Shown here: positions 1 through 8,493 of the stretch, in pieces
Layout: the number at the start of each line of letters is the position of its first letter
How positions within the stretch are numbered: position 1 is the first letter of the stretch
The notes under the pieces: generated by a model
What the model was told of the DNA's origin: nothing
Databases searched by the model: none
The model's input: the letters and a program-made list of their open reading frames with translations, nothing else
Position numbers and translations under genes: made by a program
Assembly (NCBI GenBank): GCA_942491115.1
Contig: CALNZV010000008.1
Coordinates: 1 to 64,000, forward strand
Reading direction: 5' to 3'
Length of the DNA: 64,000 nucleotides
From: CALNZV01 sp942491115
GTDB lineage: Bacteria; Desulfobacterota; Desulfobacteria; Desulfobacterales; UBA5852

Positions 1-942
1 TTCAAAGCCGCTTTAAATTTGTTAGCCACCGCCATCAGATTGGACATCCAGTCCTCGGCTAAGGGATCAGCATAAACGACTTGGCCGCCTATCTCTTTGG
101 CCACAAGTCGGGCGCTCTTGTCGGAAAACTGCGGTTGGGCAAAGATGACCTTGATACCCTCATTTCTCGCATGTTCGATCAGTTCCTGTAATTCCGCAGG
201 CTTTGGATCTTTGCCTCCGATTTCGATGGGCACCTGTTTCAACCTATAGGCCTGGGCGAAATATCCCCAGGAGGGATGAAACACCATGAAGCGAAGGCCC
301 ATTTTTCCGGCAAATATCTTTTTCAGATCGGCGTCCAAGTGATCTACACTGGCCGCGAATTCCCTGGAAGTTGGTCTGATAGACACTCCGATTCGCCGGA
401 TCGGCCTCCTGCAGCGCGACCAGGATGGTGCGGGCCTGATGCTTCACCAGCGGCGGTGACAGCCAGATGTGAGGATCAAGCCCTGCATGTTCGTGATGAT
501 CTTCATCATGCTCAGCTTCCCCATGGTGGCCATCTTCGGGTTGGTCATGGTCGCCTTGATGGGGCTCTTCTGCGGGATCATCATGGTGGTTTGCAGCCAT
601 GGCGATCTTTTCGATACCCTGGTCCGTGTGGATAATCTTGAGATTGGGGCTGGTTGCGGTTATTTTTTTCAGATGTACCTCTTCAAATTCGATCCCTACC
701 GCAAAATAGAGTTGTGCTTTGGCAATGGCGACCATCTGACGTGGCTTGGGTTCATACGTATGCGGATCGGCCCCAGGATGAATCATTACTTGGACATCCA
801 CCAACTCCTTACCAATTTGTTGCACAAAGTATTTTTGCGGTGCGATACTGACAAAAACCGAAATTTTATCTTCCGCAAACCCGGTTCCTGAAAAAACAAT
901 TAAAATAATTGCGGTAAAAAGAAGTCTTATTTTGGAATACAC
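1..942 (-). pseudogene. znuA: Zinc ABC transporter substrate-binding protein ZnuA, frameshifted and cut by the window edge
   Basis: Periplasmic zinc-binding protein that would deliver Zn(II) to a ZnuBC importer. The protein starts at 942 with a signal peptide (about residues 1-23), then shows cluster A-I features: metal-ligand His61 in DPHTYEP, a His/Asp-rich loop at about 119-152, and His158 in DPHIW. Near residue 194 the reading frame breaks. One extra G in the run around 361-364 shifts the frame, and the ORF ends at 244. In the other frame the protein continues without a stop to position 1: the third ligand in FMVFHPSWGYFAQ, a later YADPL motif, and a C-terminal VANKFKAAL. The gene is therefore almost full length with a single-base indel, either a recent mutation or a sequencing error. 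It is the last visible gene of the Zur-headed cluster. Confidence 0.85.
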
Positions 943-1027
943 GTATGCAGCCTCCTTCTTTCATCAGATTGCTGGAGCAATCCATCGTTGCTCAGTTGAA
1001 TTCGTTCTGTGCCTGGTATCTTCAACG

Positions 1028-1675
1028 TTACTCTTTGTAAGGTTCGATTTTGTTAGCCTGCATGCCGTATCCGATGTCGATTCCGGATGATCCATCGACT
1101 AAATACAGCTCCTTGCTCATTGATTTGGCCGAGATGACGCCCGTCACCCAGACCGGTTCGAATATTGTATTACTTTCGTAGCCGTTATCCTGCGCTGCCT
1201 TGACATAAATGATCTGGTTGGGAGGCGGTGGCGGGACGTGAATGCAGGCGCCCACGTAAGGTACCAGTAGAAATTCAGTTACCTTGGCACTGGAAACTTC
1301 CAGCGGCAGCAAATAGCCTGGCATGCGGACCAACTGTCCGTCGAGTTCTTTCACAATCGAGGTCTGAATCTCTTTTATTTTGGCCTGTACTTTCACAATA
1401 TCGATACCGGCTTTCCGCAGGCTGGGCATTAACTCATCGATTTGCTTGTAGTCTTCCTCAGTCTGAGGTCCCCTTTTCGGAAGAATTTGAAGCATGTTGA
1501 TGACCCAATAGACCATATCTTTCTGATCCGGACTCAATTTTTCCAACGGATCTCCAGCCAGCAGATGCGCGGGGATAAGGTCATCCCAAGTCAGTTGACG
1601 GGCCTGTTGGGCCAGCACTGGAAGATAGAACAGCGTGCAAGCAGCGATTAGGGACGTCAGAATATATTTTTTCAT
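1028..1675 (-). CDS. DUF3299 family exported protein
   Basis: A 215-residue exported protein with a signal peptide (about 1-22, ending ...PVLAQ). The C-terminal half carries the DUF3299 signature: a GYLLPLE segment, then LVPYVGACIHVPPPPPNQI, with a Cys-x-His pair and a proline run. The family has no settled biochemical role. It recurs beside FtsX-type ABC permeases and DUF2796 zinc proteins, including the zinc-regulated zrg cluster of Vibrio as I recall it. Here it lies 17 bases after the permease stop and before znuA, so it is probably part of the same zinc-responsive transcript. A periplasmic or lipoprotein-handling role in zinc uptake is inference. Confidence 0.75.
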   Translation of the reverse strand: MKKYILTSLIAACTLFYLPVLAQQARQLTWDDLIPAHLLAGDPLEKLSPDQKDMVYWVINMLQILPKRGPQTEEDYKQIDELMPSLRKAGIDIVKVQAKIKEIQTSIVKELDGQLVRMPGYLLPLEVSSAKVTEFLLVPYVGACIHVPPPPPNQIIYVKAAQDNGYESNTIFEPVWVTGVISAKSMSKELYLVDGSSGIDIGYGMQANKIEPYKE

Positions 1676-1691
1676 GATGTCGACTCCTTGC

Positions 1692-2945
1692 TCACAGCCG
1701 GATGGTCATGCCGTCGGCGAGCGAGTAGCGATAAATTTGGTATCCGGGAATAACACCGATAAAAATGCCTGCCAAGCCCACGACAGCAATCAGCAAAAGC
1801 TCGTGTGGGCTCAATCCTCCAATAGCAATGAACAGCCCGAATTTGGACAATATCAAGGGTTGTCCAACAATTAGAAGCCCGTAGAGTGTGCCGACTCCGG
1901 CCACGATCCCCACCAGGGTCAGCAAGGCGGATTCTCCGACGATCAAGGTAAAAACGTCCACCGGGCGTGCGCCTACCGACCGCAGTATGGCCATCTCACG
2001 CCGGCGCTCATTGAGACTGGTCATCAACGCAACAAGCATACCCGACAGACCGACAGCCACCACAAAGCCCGAAACCATGAGCAAGGCCCTTTCGGCCACG
2101 CCGATCAGATCCCAAAGTTCGGCCAGGGCGACTCCCGGCAGTATGGCTAAAAGCGGCTCTTCGCGATATTGATTGATGTTGCGTTGTACGCCGAAGGCTG
2201 CGATGCGCGATTTTAAGCCTACGAAAAAAGCCGTGATAAGCCTCGGAGACAGATCCATTTTTAGGGTGTTTTCGGCCGAGATGGAATGGCCCGGGATCGG
2301 GGCGCCCTCTTTCCAGTCGATGTGAATTGCCTCGATGCCTTCCAGGCGTACATGGATGGTTTGATCTACAGGGGTCCCGGTCCTTTTCAAAATGCCGACA
2401 ACCGTGAAGGGCTTGTCGGCGTGCTGGATAAAACTGACATTGCCGGCACCATGTGCCAAGATAATCCGATCGTTTAGTCTGTATCCTAACTTTTTGGCCA
2501 CCTCGGCACCTAATACCGCATCATAGACCCCCTTGAATATCCGCCCATCGGCCATCTCGAGACGGCGTTTGCCTGAATACTGGAAATACTCAAAGTAATC
2601 GGCGTTGGTTCCCATGACGCGATAGCCTTTATGGGAATCACCCAGCGATATCGGAACCGTCCATAGAATATTGGGATTGCGGGCGATTTCCTGATAGCTT
2701 TTCCAAGAAATATTGTTCGTCGCATTGCCGATCCGGAATACCGAATAAAGTAACAGCTGCACCGGTCCGCTACGAGCACCGGCAATCAGGTCGGTACCTG
2801 AGATGGTGCTGGTGAAACTGGCTCTTGCTTCCGTGCGGATGCGCTCGACCCCCAACAGCAAAGTGACGCTCAGCGCAATGGAGACAATGGTCAGGAAGGT
2901 CGTTAGCCTGCGGTTGCGAAAACTTTTTATAGCAAGGGTAAACAT
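1692..2945 (-). CDS. FtsX/MacB-type ABC transporter permease
   Basis: Integral membrane subunit of a four-TM MacB/LolC-type ABC system. It has an N-terminal TM helix (about residues 10-30), a large periplasmic MacB_PCD-like domain containing SGTDLIAGARSGP, and three C-terminal TM helices. A coupling-helix motif LNERRREMAILRSVGA is typical of FtsX permeases. I place the start at the ATG at 2945; a TTG at 2975 would add ten residues. It follows the ATPase gene directly and must pair with it. The family drives mechanotransmission or lipoprotein/peptide transfer rather than classical import. Its position between a DUF2796 and a DUF3299 gene suggests a Zrg-like zinc acquisition complex; that role is inferred. 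Confidence 0.85.
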   Translation of the reverse strand: MFTLAIKSFRNRRLTTFLTIVSIALSVTLLLGVERIRTEARASFTSTISGTDLIAGARSGPVQLLLYSVFRIGNATNNISWKSYQEIARNPNILWTVPISLGDSHKGYRVMGTNADYFEYFQYSGKRRLEMADGRIFKGVYDAVLGAEVAKKLGYRLNDRIILAHGAGNVSFIQHADKPFTVVGILKRTGTPVDQTIHVRLEGIEAIHIDWKEGAPIPGHSISAENTLKMDLSPRLITAFFVGLKSRIAAFGVQRNINQYREEPLLAILPGVALAELWDLIGVAERALLMVSGFVVAVGLSGMLVALMTSLNERRREMAILRSVGARPVDVFTLIVGESALLTLVGIVAGVGTLYGLLIVGQPLILSKFGLFIAIGGLSPHELLLIAVVGLAGIFIGVIPGYQIYRYSLADGMTIRL

Positions 2946-2978
2946 AATTTTGGCTCTTTGTTCGACGGACCTCAAGCC

Positions 2979-3692
2979 TCAGGCAATATTGATGTCCGCC
3001 ATCCGGATCGTCCTGTGGAAGAGGCCTTCAAAGGCTTTGTCGTGACTGACGAAAATCAGTGTTGTCGATCTCTGCCGGCATTCGTTGAAAAGCAATTGAA
3101 TGAAATTCTCCCGGCGATCCGCATCCAAGGAGGATGTCGGCTCATCGGCGATGATGAGCTCCGGTTCACCGATCAGCGCACGCGCCGCGGCCACACGTTG
3201 TTGCTGGCCCACACTCAGTTGGGTTACCGGTTTATCCACTACAGCCCCGTCCATACCCAGCTGAGTCAACAGTTTCAGGGCGGCGTCCGTCTCATCCGAG
3301 GCGTGGCTTACTGCTCTCTCTTTTCTTTGGATGGAGAAGCGGCAGGGCAAAGTGACATTTTCAATAACGGAAAGATAAGGAATCAGATTGAACATCTGGT
3401 ATATGAACCCGATGTGGTCTGCACGAAAACGGTCGCGGTTGGCACCGCTTAAAGCGTTGAGGTGCACACCGTTGACCTGGATCGTGCCCTGCTGGGGGAT
3501 GACGACTCCGGCGATCAGGCTAAGCAGTGTACTTTTAGCGCTGCCACTGGGCCCTTCGATAAAAACCCGCTCGCCACGCTCAATTCGCAGCTGCGCGATG
3601 TCCAAGACCGGATCAAGGCCATGGTGCCAGGCAAAACGCAACTGCGATATCTCCACAGCAGGGGTGTCTTTTGTTTGCTTGGTCGTATCCAT
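2979..3692 (-). CDS. ABC transporter ATP-binding protein (LolD/MacB class)
   Basis: A 237-residue nucleotide-binding subunit for the downstream FtsX-type permease. The signature LSVGQQQRVAAARAL, Walker B LIIADEPTSSLD and H-loop FVSHD are intact. Walker A is unusual: GPSGSAKST has Ala (codon gct) where the P-loop normally has Gly before the catalytic Lys. The rest of the core looks functional, so the substitution may be tolerated. The gene follows the DUF2796 gene by 11 bases, which supports co-transcription. The family is clear; the transported substrate is not. Confidence 0.88.
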   Translation of the reverse strand: MDTTKQTKDTPAVEISQLRFAWHHGLDPVLDIAQLRIERGERVFIEGPSGSAKSTLLSLIAGVVIPQQGTIQVNGVHLNALSGANRDRFRADHIGFIYQMFNLIPYLSVIENVTLPCRFSIQRKERAVSHASDETDAALKLLTQLGMDGAVVDKPVTQLSVGQQQRVAAARALIGEPELIIADEPTSSLDADRRENFIQLLFNECRQRSTTLIFVSHDKAFEGLFHRTIRMADINIA

Positions 3693-3703
3693 CAGATAAA
3701 CGC

Positions 3704-4327
3704 TTAAAAAGTGATTCGGTAATCTTCGGCGGTGAGCTCCTTTGCCGATTGCCCAGTATCGGTCAGGATCTGCACCTCGATATGTTCGATACCTGGAAAA
3801 ATCTGGAAGAGCATGACATCCAGGTACGCCAGTTTCTCAGGTGTATCGCAAAAGAATTGATATTGAGCCTTGAAATCGCTGTGGCGTGAGTGTTCATGCT
3901 CATCGTTGTGATGATCGTGAGCGTTTTGTTCATCTTCGTCGTGAACGCCGGCCTCCTCATGATGGTACGACCCATCGGCCGAATCGCTGTCAATATTCGT
4001 ATCCACATTAGAACTGACCAACCGTCCTTGCGCTTGGGTGGGTAGCTTAAAGAGCATTTCCGCGGCACCAAGCTTCTCTCTGGCTTCTTTCACTTGGTTT
4101 TTTTGCGCCTGGGTCTTCGGATGGTGTTCGAAGCCGACGATATTTGCGGCGGGGCTAAATAATTCAATGACGAGATTGTTTCCTTCCACAGCCACGTTCA
4201 AATGCGCGACACCGTGCTCATGCGCCCCATGCTGGCGGTGTTCTCCAGCCCATACCACGTGGACCGCGATAGCTTGGGCAATGGCCAGCGTCGCCGCCAA
4301 AAAACATTTAACTAATCCTTTTGTCAT
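3704..4327 (-). CDS. DUF2796 / ZrgA-like His-rich periplasmic zinc protein
   Basis: A 207-residue exported protein. The start at 4327 is fixed by a GGGAGG ribosome site seven bases upstream; the longer open frame has no such support. After a signal peptide (about 1-27, ending VVWAG) come a conserved HGAHEHGVAHLNVAVEG block typical of DUF2796, a His/Asp/Glu-rich linker in the middle that could bind several metal ions, and a C-terminal domain with FFCDTPEKLAYLDV. In Vibrio, ZrgA of this family is zinc-repressed and works with an ABC ATPase and permease, the arrangement seen here. Zinc capture in the periplasm is the likely role. Confidence 0.85.
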   Translation of the reverse strand: MTKGLVKCFLAATLAIAQAIAVHVVWAGEHRQHGAHEHGVAHLNVAVEGNNLVIELFSPAANIVGFEHHPKTQAQKNQVKEAREKLGAAEMLFKLPTQAQGRLVSSNVDTNIDSDSADGSYHHEEAGVHDEDEQNAHDHHNDEHEHSRHSDFKAQYQFFCDTPEKLAYLDVMLFQIFPGIEHIEVQILTDTGQSAKELTAEDYRITF

Positions 4328-4521
4328 TATTTTCCTCCCGACAGCCATCTCTGGGCATTCACGGCTGCCAACATGATGATTCAGCAAAGTGGCATAGGAT
4401 CCATTGGTGGGCACTGAAAAAGACCAGAAACAGCCACAATGGATATTGCCACCGTGTAATCTGCGCTTGATGATCAACGCACAGCATACTTTCAGCTCAA
4501 GAAAGCGAGGCGCGACAAAGA

Positions 4522-4884
4522 TTAGGCTTTTGCTGAAGGGAAAGGTGGTGCTCGTGCTTCGATAGATTGCGGGATGGCCTTGAGAGAAGAGGATATCTTG
4601 ATGAAAACAAAATCATCTATCACCTGATGCCAGTCAGGGACGACGTTGCATGCCTTTGCATGCAATTGGTTAGTCGCTTCAAAATCGCAAATCGTGCAAT
4701 GGTGAGTCTTGCCCTCATCCGCTATGTTTTGAAGAAGCAGGCTGCCACAAGTTGAGACAGATCGGTCATGGTCCGAATGCGGGTGAATAAGCGGATGAAC
4801 CAGCGGCATCCCAACAGTGATGTATAGCATCACCAGCAGCGGAAGCAGATTGTACCAGCCGAACTTTTTTAATTTTTTATACAT
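4522..4884 (-). CDS. Small His/Cys-rich membrane-anchored protein
   Basis: A 120-residue protein of no family I can name. An N-terminal hydrophobic segment (about residues 11-30) is followed by a metal-binding-looking stretch: HPLIHPHSDHD, a single Cys, then HHCTICDFEA, and further His/Cys at HAKACNVVPDWH. This resembles small DUF2946-like proteins that travel with metal-responsive genes, but I cannot assign it firmly. It lies between zur (28 bases upstream) and the DUF2796 gene, so it is probably zinc-regulated. Short hydrophobic exported metal-handling protein is as far as the sequence goes. Confidence 0.6.
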   Translation of the reverse strand: MYKKLKKFGWYNLLPLLVMLYITVGMPLVHPLIHPHSDHDRSVSTCGSLLLQNIADEGKTHHCTICDFEATNQLHAKACNVVPDWHQVIDDFVFIKISSSLKAIPQSIEARAPPFPSAKA

Positions 4885-4912
4885 AGCGCATCAATATGCT
4901 CAGGGCGACGAA

Positions 4913-5311
4913 TCAATAATGTTCGCCTGCACCATCATTATTTTGGCATGTTGCGCAGACGCCGGAGAGGAACACCTCGTGTTCTTCAGTCACAAAACCC
5001 CTTGGTGTCAGCCCAATCTCATTCAAGGCGCATCCCGGCAATTCATAGACTTTTTTGCAGGACCGGCAATAAAAATGATGGTGATGTTCCTTGTCCGTTC
5101 TTTCATAAAGCGGGCCACGGGCCGGGTGGTTTATTTTCCGAAGCCAGCCGTTCTCTATCAACAGTTTCAGGTTGCGAAACACTGTGGACTGGTTCAAAGA
5201 GGGAACCATCTGACGCCCTGCAAGTAAGATTTCAGCGGCGTCCAAAGCGCGGTCTTTTTCCCTGATGACTTGTTTAATGGCGTCTCTTTGGGTTGTTCTG
5301 TGTTTCATCAT
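4913..5311 (-). CDS. zur: Fur-family zinc uptake regulator (Zur-like)
   Basis: A 132-residue winged-helix metalloregulator. An N-terminal DNA-binding domain (TTQRDAIKQVI, then SLNQSTVFRNLKLLIENGWL as recognition region) is followed by a dimerisation domain with HHHHFYCRSCKKVYEL. A second CxxC pair (CATC) near the C terminus completes the structural zinc site. Fur, Zur and PerR share this fold. The zinc genes downstream on the same strand make Zur the best reading. The start is taken at the tandem ATGs at 5311/5308; the longer frame would begin with TTG. It probably heads the cluster down to znuA and would repress it when zinc is replete. Confidence 0.85.
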   Translation of the reverse strand: MMKHRTTQRDAIKQVIREKDRALDAAEILLAGRQMVPSLNQSTVFRNLKLLIENGWLRKINHPARGPLYERTDKEHHHHFYCRSCKKVYELPGCALNEIGLTPRGFVTEEHEVFLSGVCATCQNNDGAGEHY

Positions 5312-5373
5312 TTTTGGAAATGACAATAGTCTTCAAATCGAAGGATGGCGAGCTTATCGTTTAATATCATATT

Positions 5374-5391
5374 TTGCAAGTCTATTTGCAA
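5374..5391 (-). promoter_or_regulatory. Candidate Zur operator upstream of zur
   Basis: TTGCAA occurs twice, at 5374-5379 and 5386-5391, separated by six bases, in an AT-rich stretch about 60 bases upstream of the zur start. TTGCAA is its own reverse complement, so the arrangement is both a direct and an inverted repeat. Its position suits autoregulation of the zinc cluster. Assigning it to Zur is inference. Confidence 0.4.
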
Positions 5392-6007
5392 ATATTGCTG
5401 CCCGGCGGAATTTGCCACGTTTCATTTAATGCCCCTCTCTATGAAAATCATATAAAATAAGGCTGTTACCGTATCTGCCGCACGGCTTCGATAAAACCGC
5501 ATCGCAACCAAGGGAACACGATGCTACCACGGTAGATTTTCGCCAAATCGAGAAATTCCTGAAAATATCTGAAATCCAAAAGCGTGATCCTTTTTGTCAG
5601 TCAGACCACCTCCAATCCTTTATCATCTTCCTTGGATGGAGAAATTGGCAATAGACAAACCGTACAACACGATTCCAGAAAATGGTATAGCTGCTATGCT
5701 CACGTACTAATCAAACCGTCCAATTTTTGAGATAACCGATCCATAGACCAAATTGAGCGCTGACCTTTTGGGTAGCCAATACATAGATGGATTATCTGAA
5801 TGATAAAGGGGAGTAGGACGACTGGCACGTAATCACAGATTCTATTAGGCAAGCGTTCTCTGTGATAGCCTCAATTTATTCATATCATGGCACAAGACCG
5901 GTATTGTTGACGATTTACAAATCATATGCGTTGATATACACCATGTAAAAGTATGTTTTAGGCGTGGATAAATCGATCATCTTTGCTAACCATCGAAGAG
6001 GCAAAAT
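5392..6007. other. 616-base AT-rich intergenic region with a possible gene remnant
   Basis: No complete gene is visible. On the minus strand, 5466-5603 encodes about 45 open codons ending in a stop (containing FQEFLDLAKIYRG and GFIEAVRQIR). It looks like the decayed C-terminal end of a protein but has no credible start. A 12-base word TGGCACGTAATC at 5823-5834 is repeated at 10007-10018, on the far side of the AT-rich insert. Confidence 0.35.
5823..5834 (+). repeat. 12-bp direct repeat, left copy
   Basis: TGGCACGTAATC here is identical to 10007-10018 in the same orientation. The two copies bracket the three AT-rich hydrolase genes. No transposase or integrase lies between them, so any role as a target duplication or recombination scar is speculative. 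Confidence 0.4.
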
Positions 6008-7032
6008 ATGTATCGATCCGCCATCATATTTTTTATCGGCTGTTTTTCTTATTTAGGTTGCTCCCCACTTCCCTGCAAGCCCCCATCCTATTATGCCCCT
6101 AACCCAAGTGCGCCCTTCACGGCACATGAAGTCCGAGTGCCAACGAAAAAAGGGCACCGTTTGGCGGGCACCTTAACCATTCCGTATCAGTTCCCTTCAC
6201 CGCACCCCGCGGTTGTCTTAATAACGGGCTCACATCCTCAAGACAGAGACATGGTCGGTCATCGAACCGACCCCGTGAATAAATACAGGCCGTTCAAACA
6301 GATGGCAGAGACGTTGTCGCGCAGAGGTGTTGCCGTATTGAGGATGGACGATCGAGGTTACGGATGCTCGAAAGGCGGTGACATCAATGAAGCCACGATA
6401 CCAGGACGGGCGGATGACATCAAAGCAGGACTTGCGTACGTGCAAAATCGAAAGGAAATCGATGCACATCGCCTGGGTCTTGTTGGAATTAGTGAGGGGG
6501 CCAACATTGGTATACTGATTGCGCGTCAGATCCATCGATTCACGCTCTGGTCATAATGGCCGGATCTGCTTCAACCGGGAAGGTAATTTTAGAGTGGCAA
6601 GTCCGTTATGATACGGCCCAGATTGAGGGCATCACGGAAGAGGAGCGAGGTCAAATTCTGATACAAAGAATACAGGATGTTGAGGATTGGATCGCCGAAG
6701 GTAGGACGAGCAGCTGGCGAAGATCCTTCGTTGAATACAACCCACTACTAACCGCACCTGACGTTCTCTGCCCGGTGCTGATTCTACATGGTGACCGGGA
6801 TGCACATGTTCCGGTTGAACATGCGCACTTTCTGGCCAAAGCAATGAGGGCGAGCGGCAATGCAGACGTGACGGTCAAGGTTCTACCCAACCACAACCAT
6901 TTGTTCCTTAAAGATTCAGACGGCAGGTTTACCAACAAGCGCTATTTGAAATTGCTGCGACACACAAACCAGTTATCCGTAGAAATTTTGACAGTAATAT
7001 CGGATTGGGTCTCTATCCGCCTTGAACCGTGA
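6008..7032 (+). pseudogene. Alpha/beta hydrolase lipoprotein, split by a frameshift
   Basis: Two abutting open frames (6008-6556 and 6556-7032) together make one alpha/beta hydrolase of about 340 residues. The first has a lipoprotein signal (lipobox SYLGC at about residue 18), an oxyanion region PAVVLITGS, the conserved MDDRGYG, and the nucleophile elbow GISEG. The second supplies the acid loop LILHGDRDAHVP and the catalytic His in NHNHLF. Reading the second frame upstream of its ATG gives DPSIHALVI directly after IARQ of the first. The lesion is therefore one missing base at about 6527-6531, giving a premature TAA. Either a disrupted secreted esterase/peptidase-like enzyme or a sequencing error. 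Confidence 0.8.
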
Positions 7033-7142
7033 GGGAATCATAGCAGATTAAATACATGGCGATCAATCATTGGCAATTCGTTTCATTATCTCAATTCGCT
7101 GCGACTTGATAGCCAAATGGCGGCCGTATCAAAGGCAACACA

Positions 7143-8414
7143 ATGAATACAAAACTTATGGTGAGGGTCGTATATATTTTTACCGCATGGATCGTCTTGG
7201 CCCCTTCTAATTCGTTGATATATGCCTGCACGGCGTTCATGCTATCAGATGGCGAAAAGGTGCTCGTGGGGAACAACGAGGACTACAAAATTCCATACAC
7301 ACGGGTATGGTTTATTCCAGCTGAAAATGGGCGGTTCGGAAGGGTATATTTTGGATACGACAACTGGTCCCCTCAGGGCGGCATGAACGATCAGGGCTTA
7401 TTCTTCGATTATTTTGCAGTCAAAAAGATTGAAATCAAGCAATCAGGAGAAAAGCGTAAGTTTCAGGGCCCATTTGTCGATACAATGATGACCCAATGCG
7501 CCACTGTCGATGATGTTCTTGAGATGTTGAGTAAGTACGACCTCGAATGGAATCCAGGGATTCAAATGTTTGTTGTTGATAAAAATGGGGATTCTGCAAT
7601 TTTTGAAGGGGATGCGGTAGTTCGCAATTTTAACGCCTATCAAGTTGTAACGAATTTCCGTCATTCTAAGATTACAGACAAGAATAAACCTTGCAGATGG
7701 CCGGTATGGAGTTGTTCACGATATAAAAAAGCCAAGAAAATGTTGTTGGAATCCGGCGCTCCTACAGTGGCCCAATTTAGAGAAATTTTAAAAGCAACTC
7801 ACCGAAACAATTTGATAGCAAGAACTCTGTACAGCAATATTTACGATCTGGTCGGCGGGCTTGTATATGTTTATTATCTGCATGACTTCGATAAGGAAAT
7901 TGCATTTAATCTGAATGATGAATTAAAAAAAGGATGTCATTATTTTGACCTGCCATCTTTGTTTGGTAAAGAATTGAAGCCCAGCAGCAAGACTTATACA
8001 CATTCTTTTCCCCATTTTAGCATATCCTACCCTAAACATTATAAAGTTAAAAAACCAACATCAAATGAAGTCTTGCGGGTAAGAAACCCTCTGAGCGATA
8101 CGCCGCAATTTGCCGTTTACGTTGAAGATAAACCCGATGATATCCAGTTAAGTGATATTGGGCCGCAATATTTTTACAGCAAAATCGAAGAATTCAGCAC
8201 GGATGTCAAGTTGGTTTCCAGCAAGCAAACTGTTCTCAATGATGGGACGCCAAGTGTTGAAATTTTCTTCGACATTGTGGTGGATGATATTTGGCCATTA
8301 AAAACCTTGATTTTATCAACTTATCGCGGCGATAAGCTGATTTTCGCCTCTGTCATATCATTTGCACACCCTGAGGCGCTAAGAGACTATATGTACAGTA
8401 TGCAATTCAATTAG
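7143..8414 (+). CDS. Secreted linear amide C-N hydrolase (Ntn/choloylglycine hydrolase-like)
   Basis: A 423-residue exported protein. The signal sequence ends at SLIYA and is followed at once by Cys29 (CTAFMLSDG), the expected N-terminal nucleophile of an Ntn hydrolase after cleavage. Supporting motifs are VGNNEDY and a GMNDQGLFFD stretch like the Asn/Asp region of choloylglycine hydrolase/penicillin acylase-type enzymes. The last 140 residues (from about HSFPHFSISYP) form a separate domain resembling PsbP/DcrB-type beta proteins, an addition not usual in the basic family. Codon use is markedly AT-rich. Likely a periplasmic or surface amidase; the substrate is unknown. Confidence 0.75.
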   Translation: MNTKLMVRVVYIFTAWIVLAPSNSLIYACTAFMLSDGEKVLVGNNEDYKIPYTRVWFIPAENGRFGRVYFGYDNWSPQGGMNDQGLFFDYFAVKKIEIKQSGEKRKFQGPFVDTMMTQCATVDDVLEMLSKYDLEWNPGIQMFVVDKNGDSAIFEGDAVVRNFNAYQVVTNFRHSKITDKNKPCRWPVWSCSRYKKAKKMLLESGAPTVAQFREILKATHRNNLIARTLYSNIYDLVGGLVYVYYLHDFDKEIAFNLNDELKKGCHYFDLPSLFGKELKPSSKTYTHSFPHFSISYPKHYKVKKPTSNEVLRVRNPLSDTPQFAVYVEDKPDDIQLSDIGPQYFYSKIEEFSTDVKLVSSKQTVLNDGTPSVEIFFDIVVDDIWPLKTLILSTYRGDKLIFASVISFAHPEALRDYMYSMQFN

Positions 8415-8493
8415 AAATTTTCTATAGTTTATAACTTAATCCCAATATCGCAGTTAACCGGGGCCATATCAATATAACAGTAGGCAGACATCT

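Noticed and set aside
276..891. Several plus-strand frames over znuA
   Set aside because: Antisense shadows; some arise only because the znuA frame is broken here.
5374..5391. TTGCAA repeats as a CRISPR or integron feature
   Set aside because: Only two short copies with no spacer structure; better explained as an operator.
5823..5840. TGGCACG word as a sigma-54 promoter
   Set aside because: The -24 half matches but no TTGC -12 element follows at the correct distance, here or at 10007.
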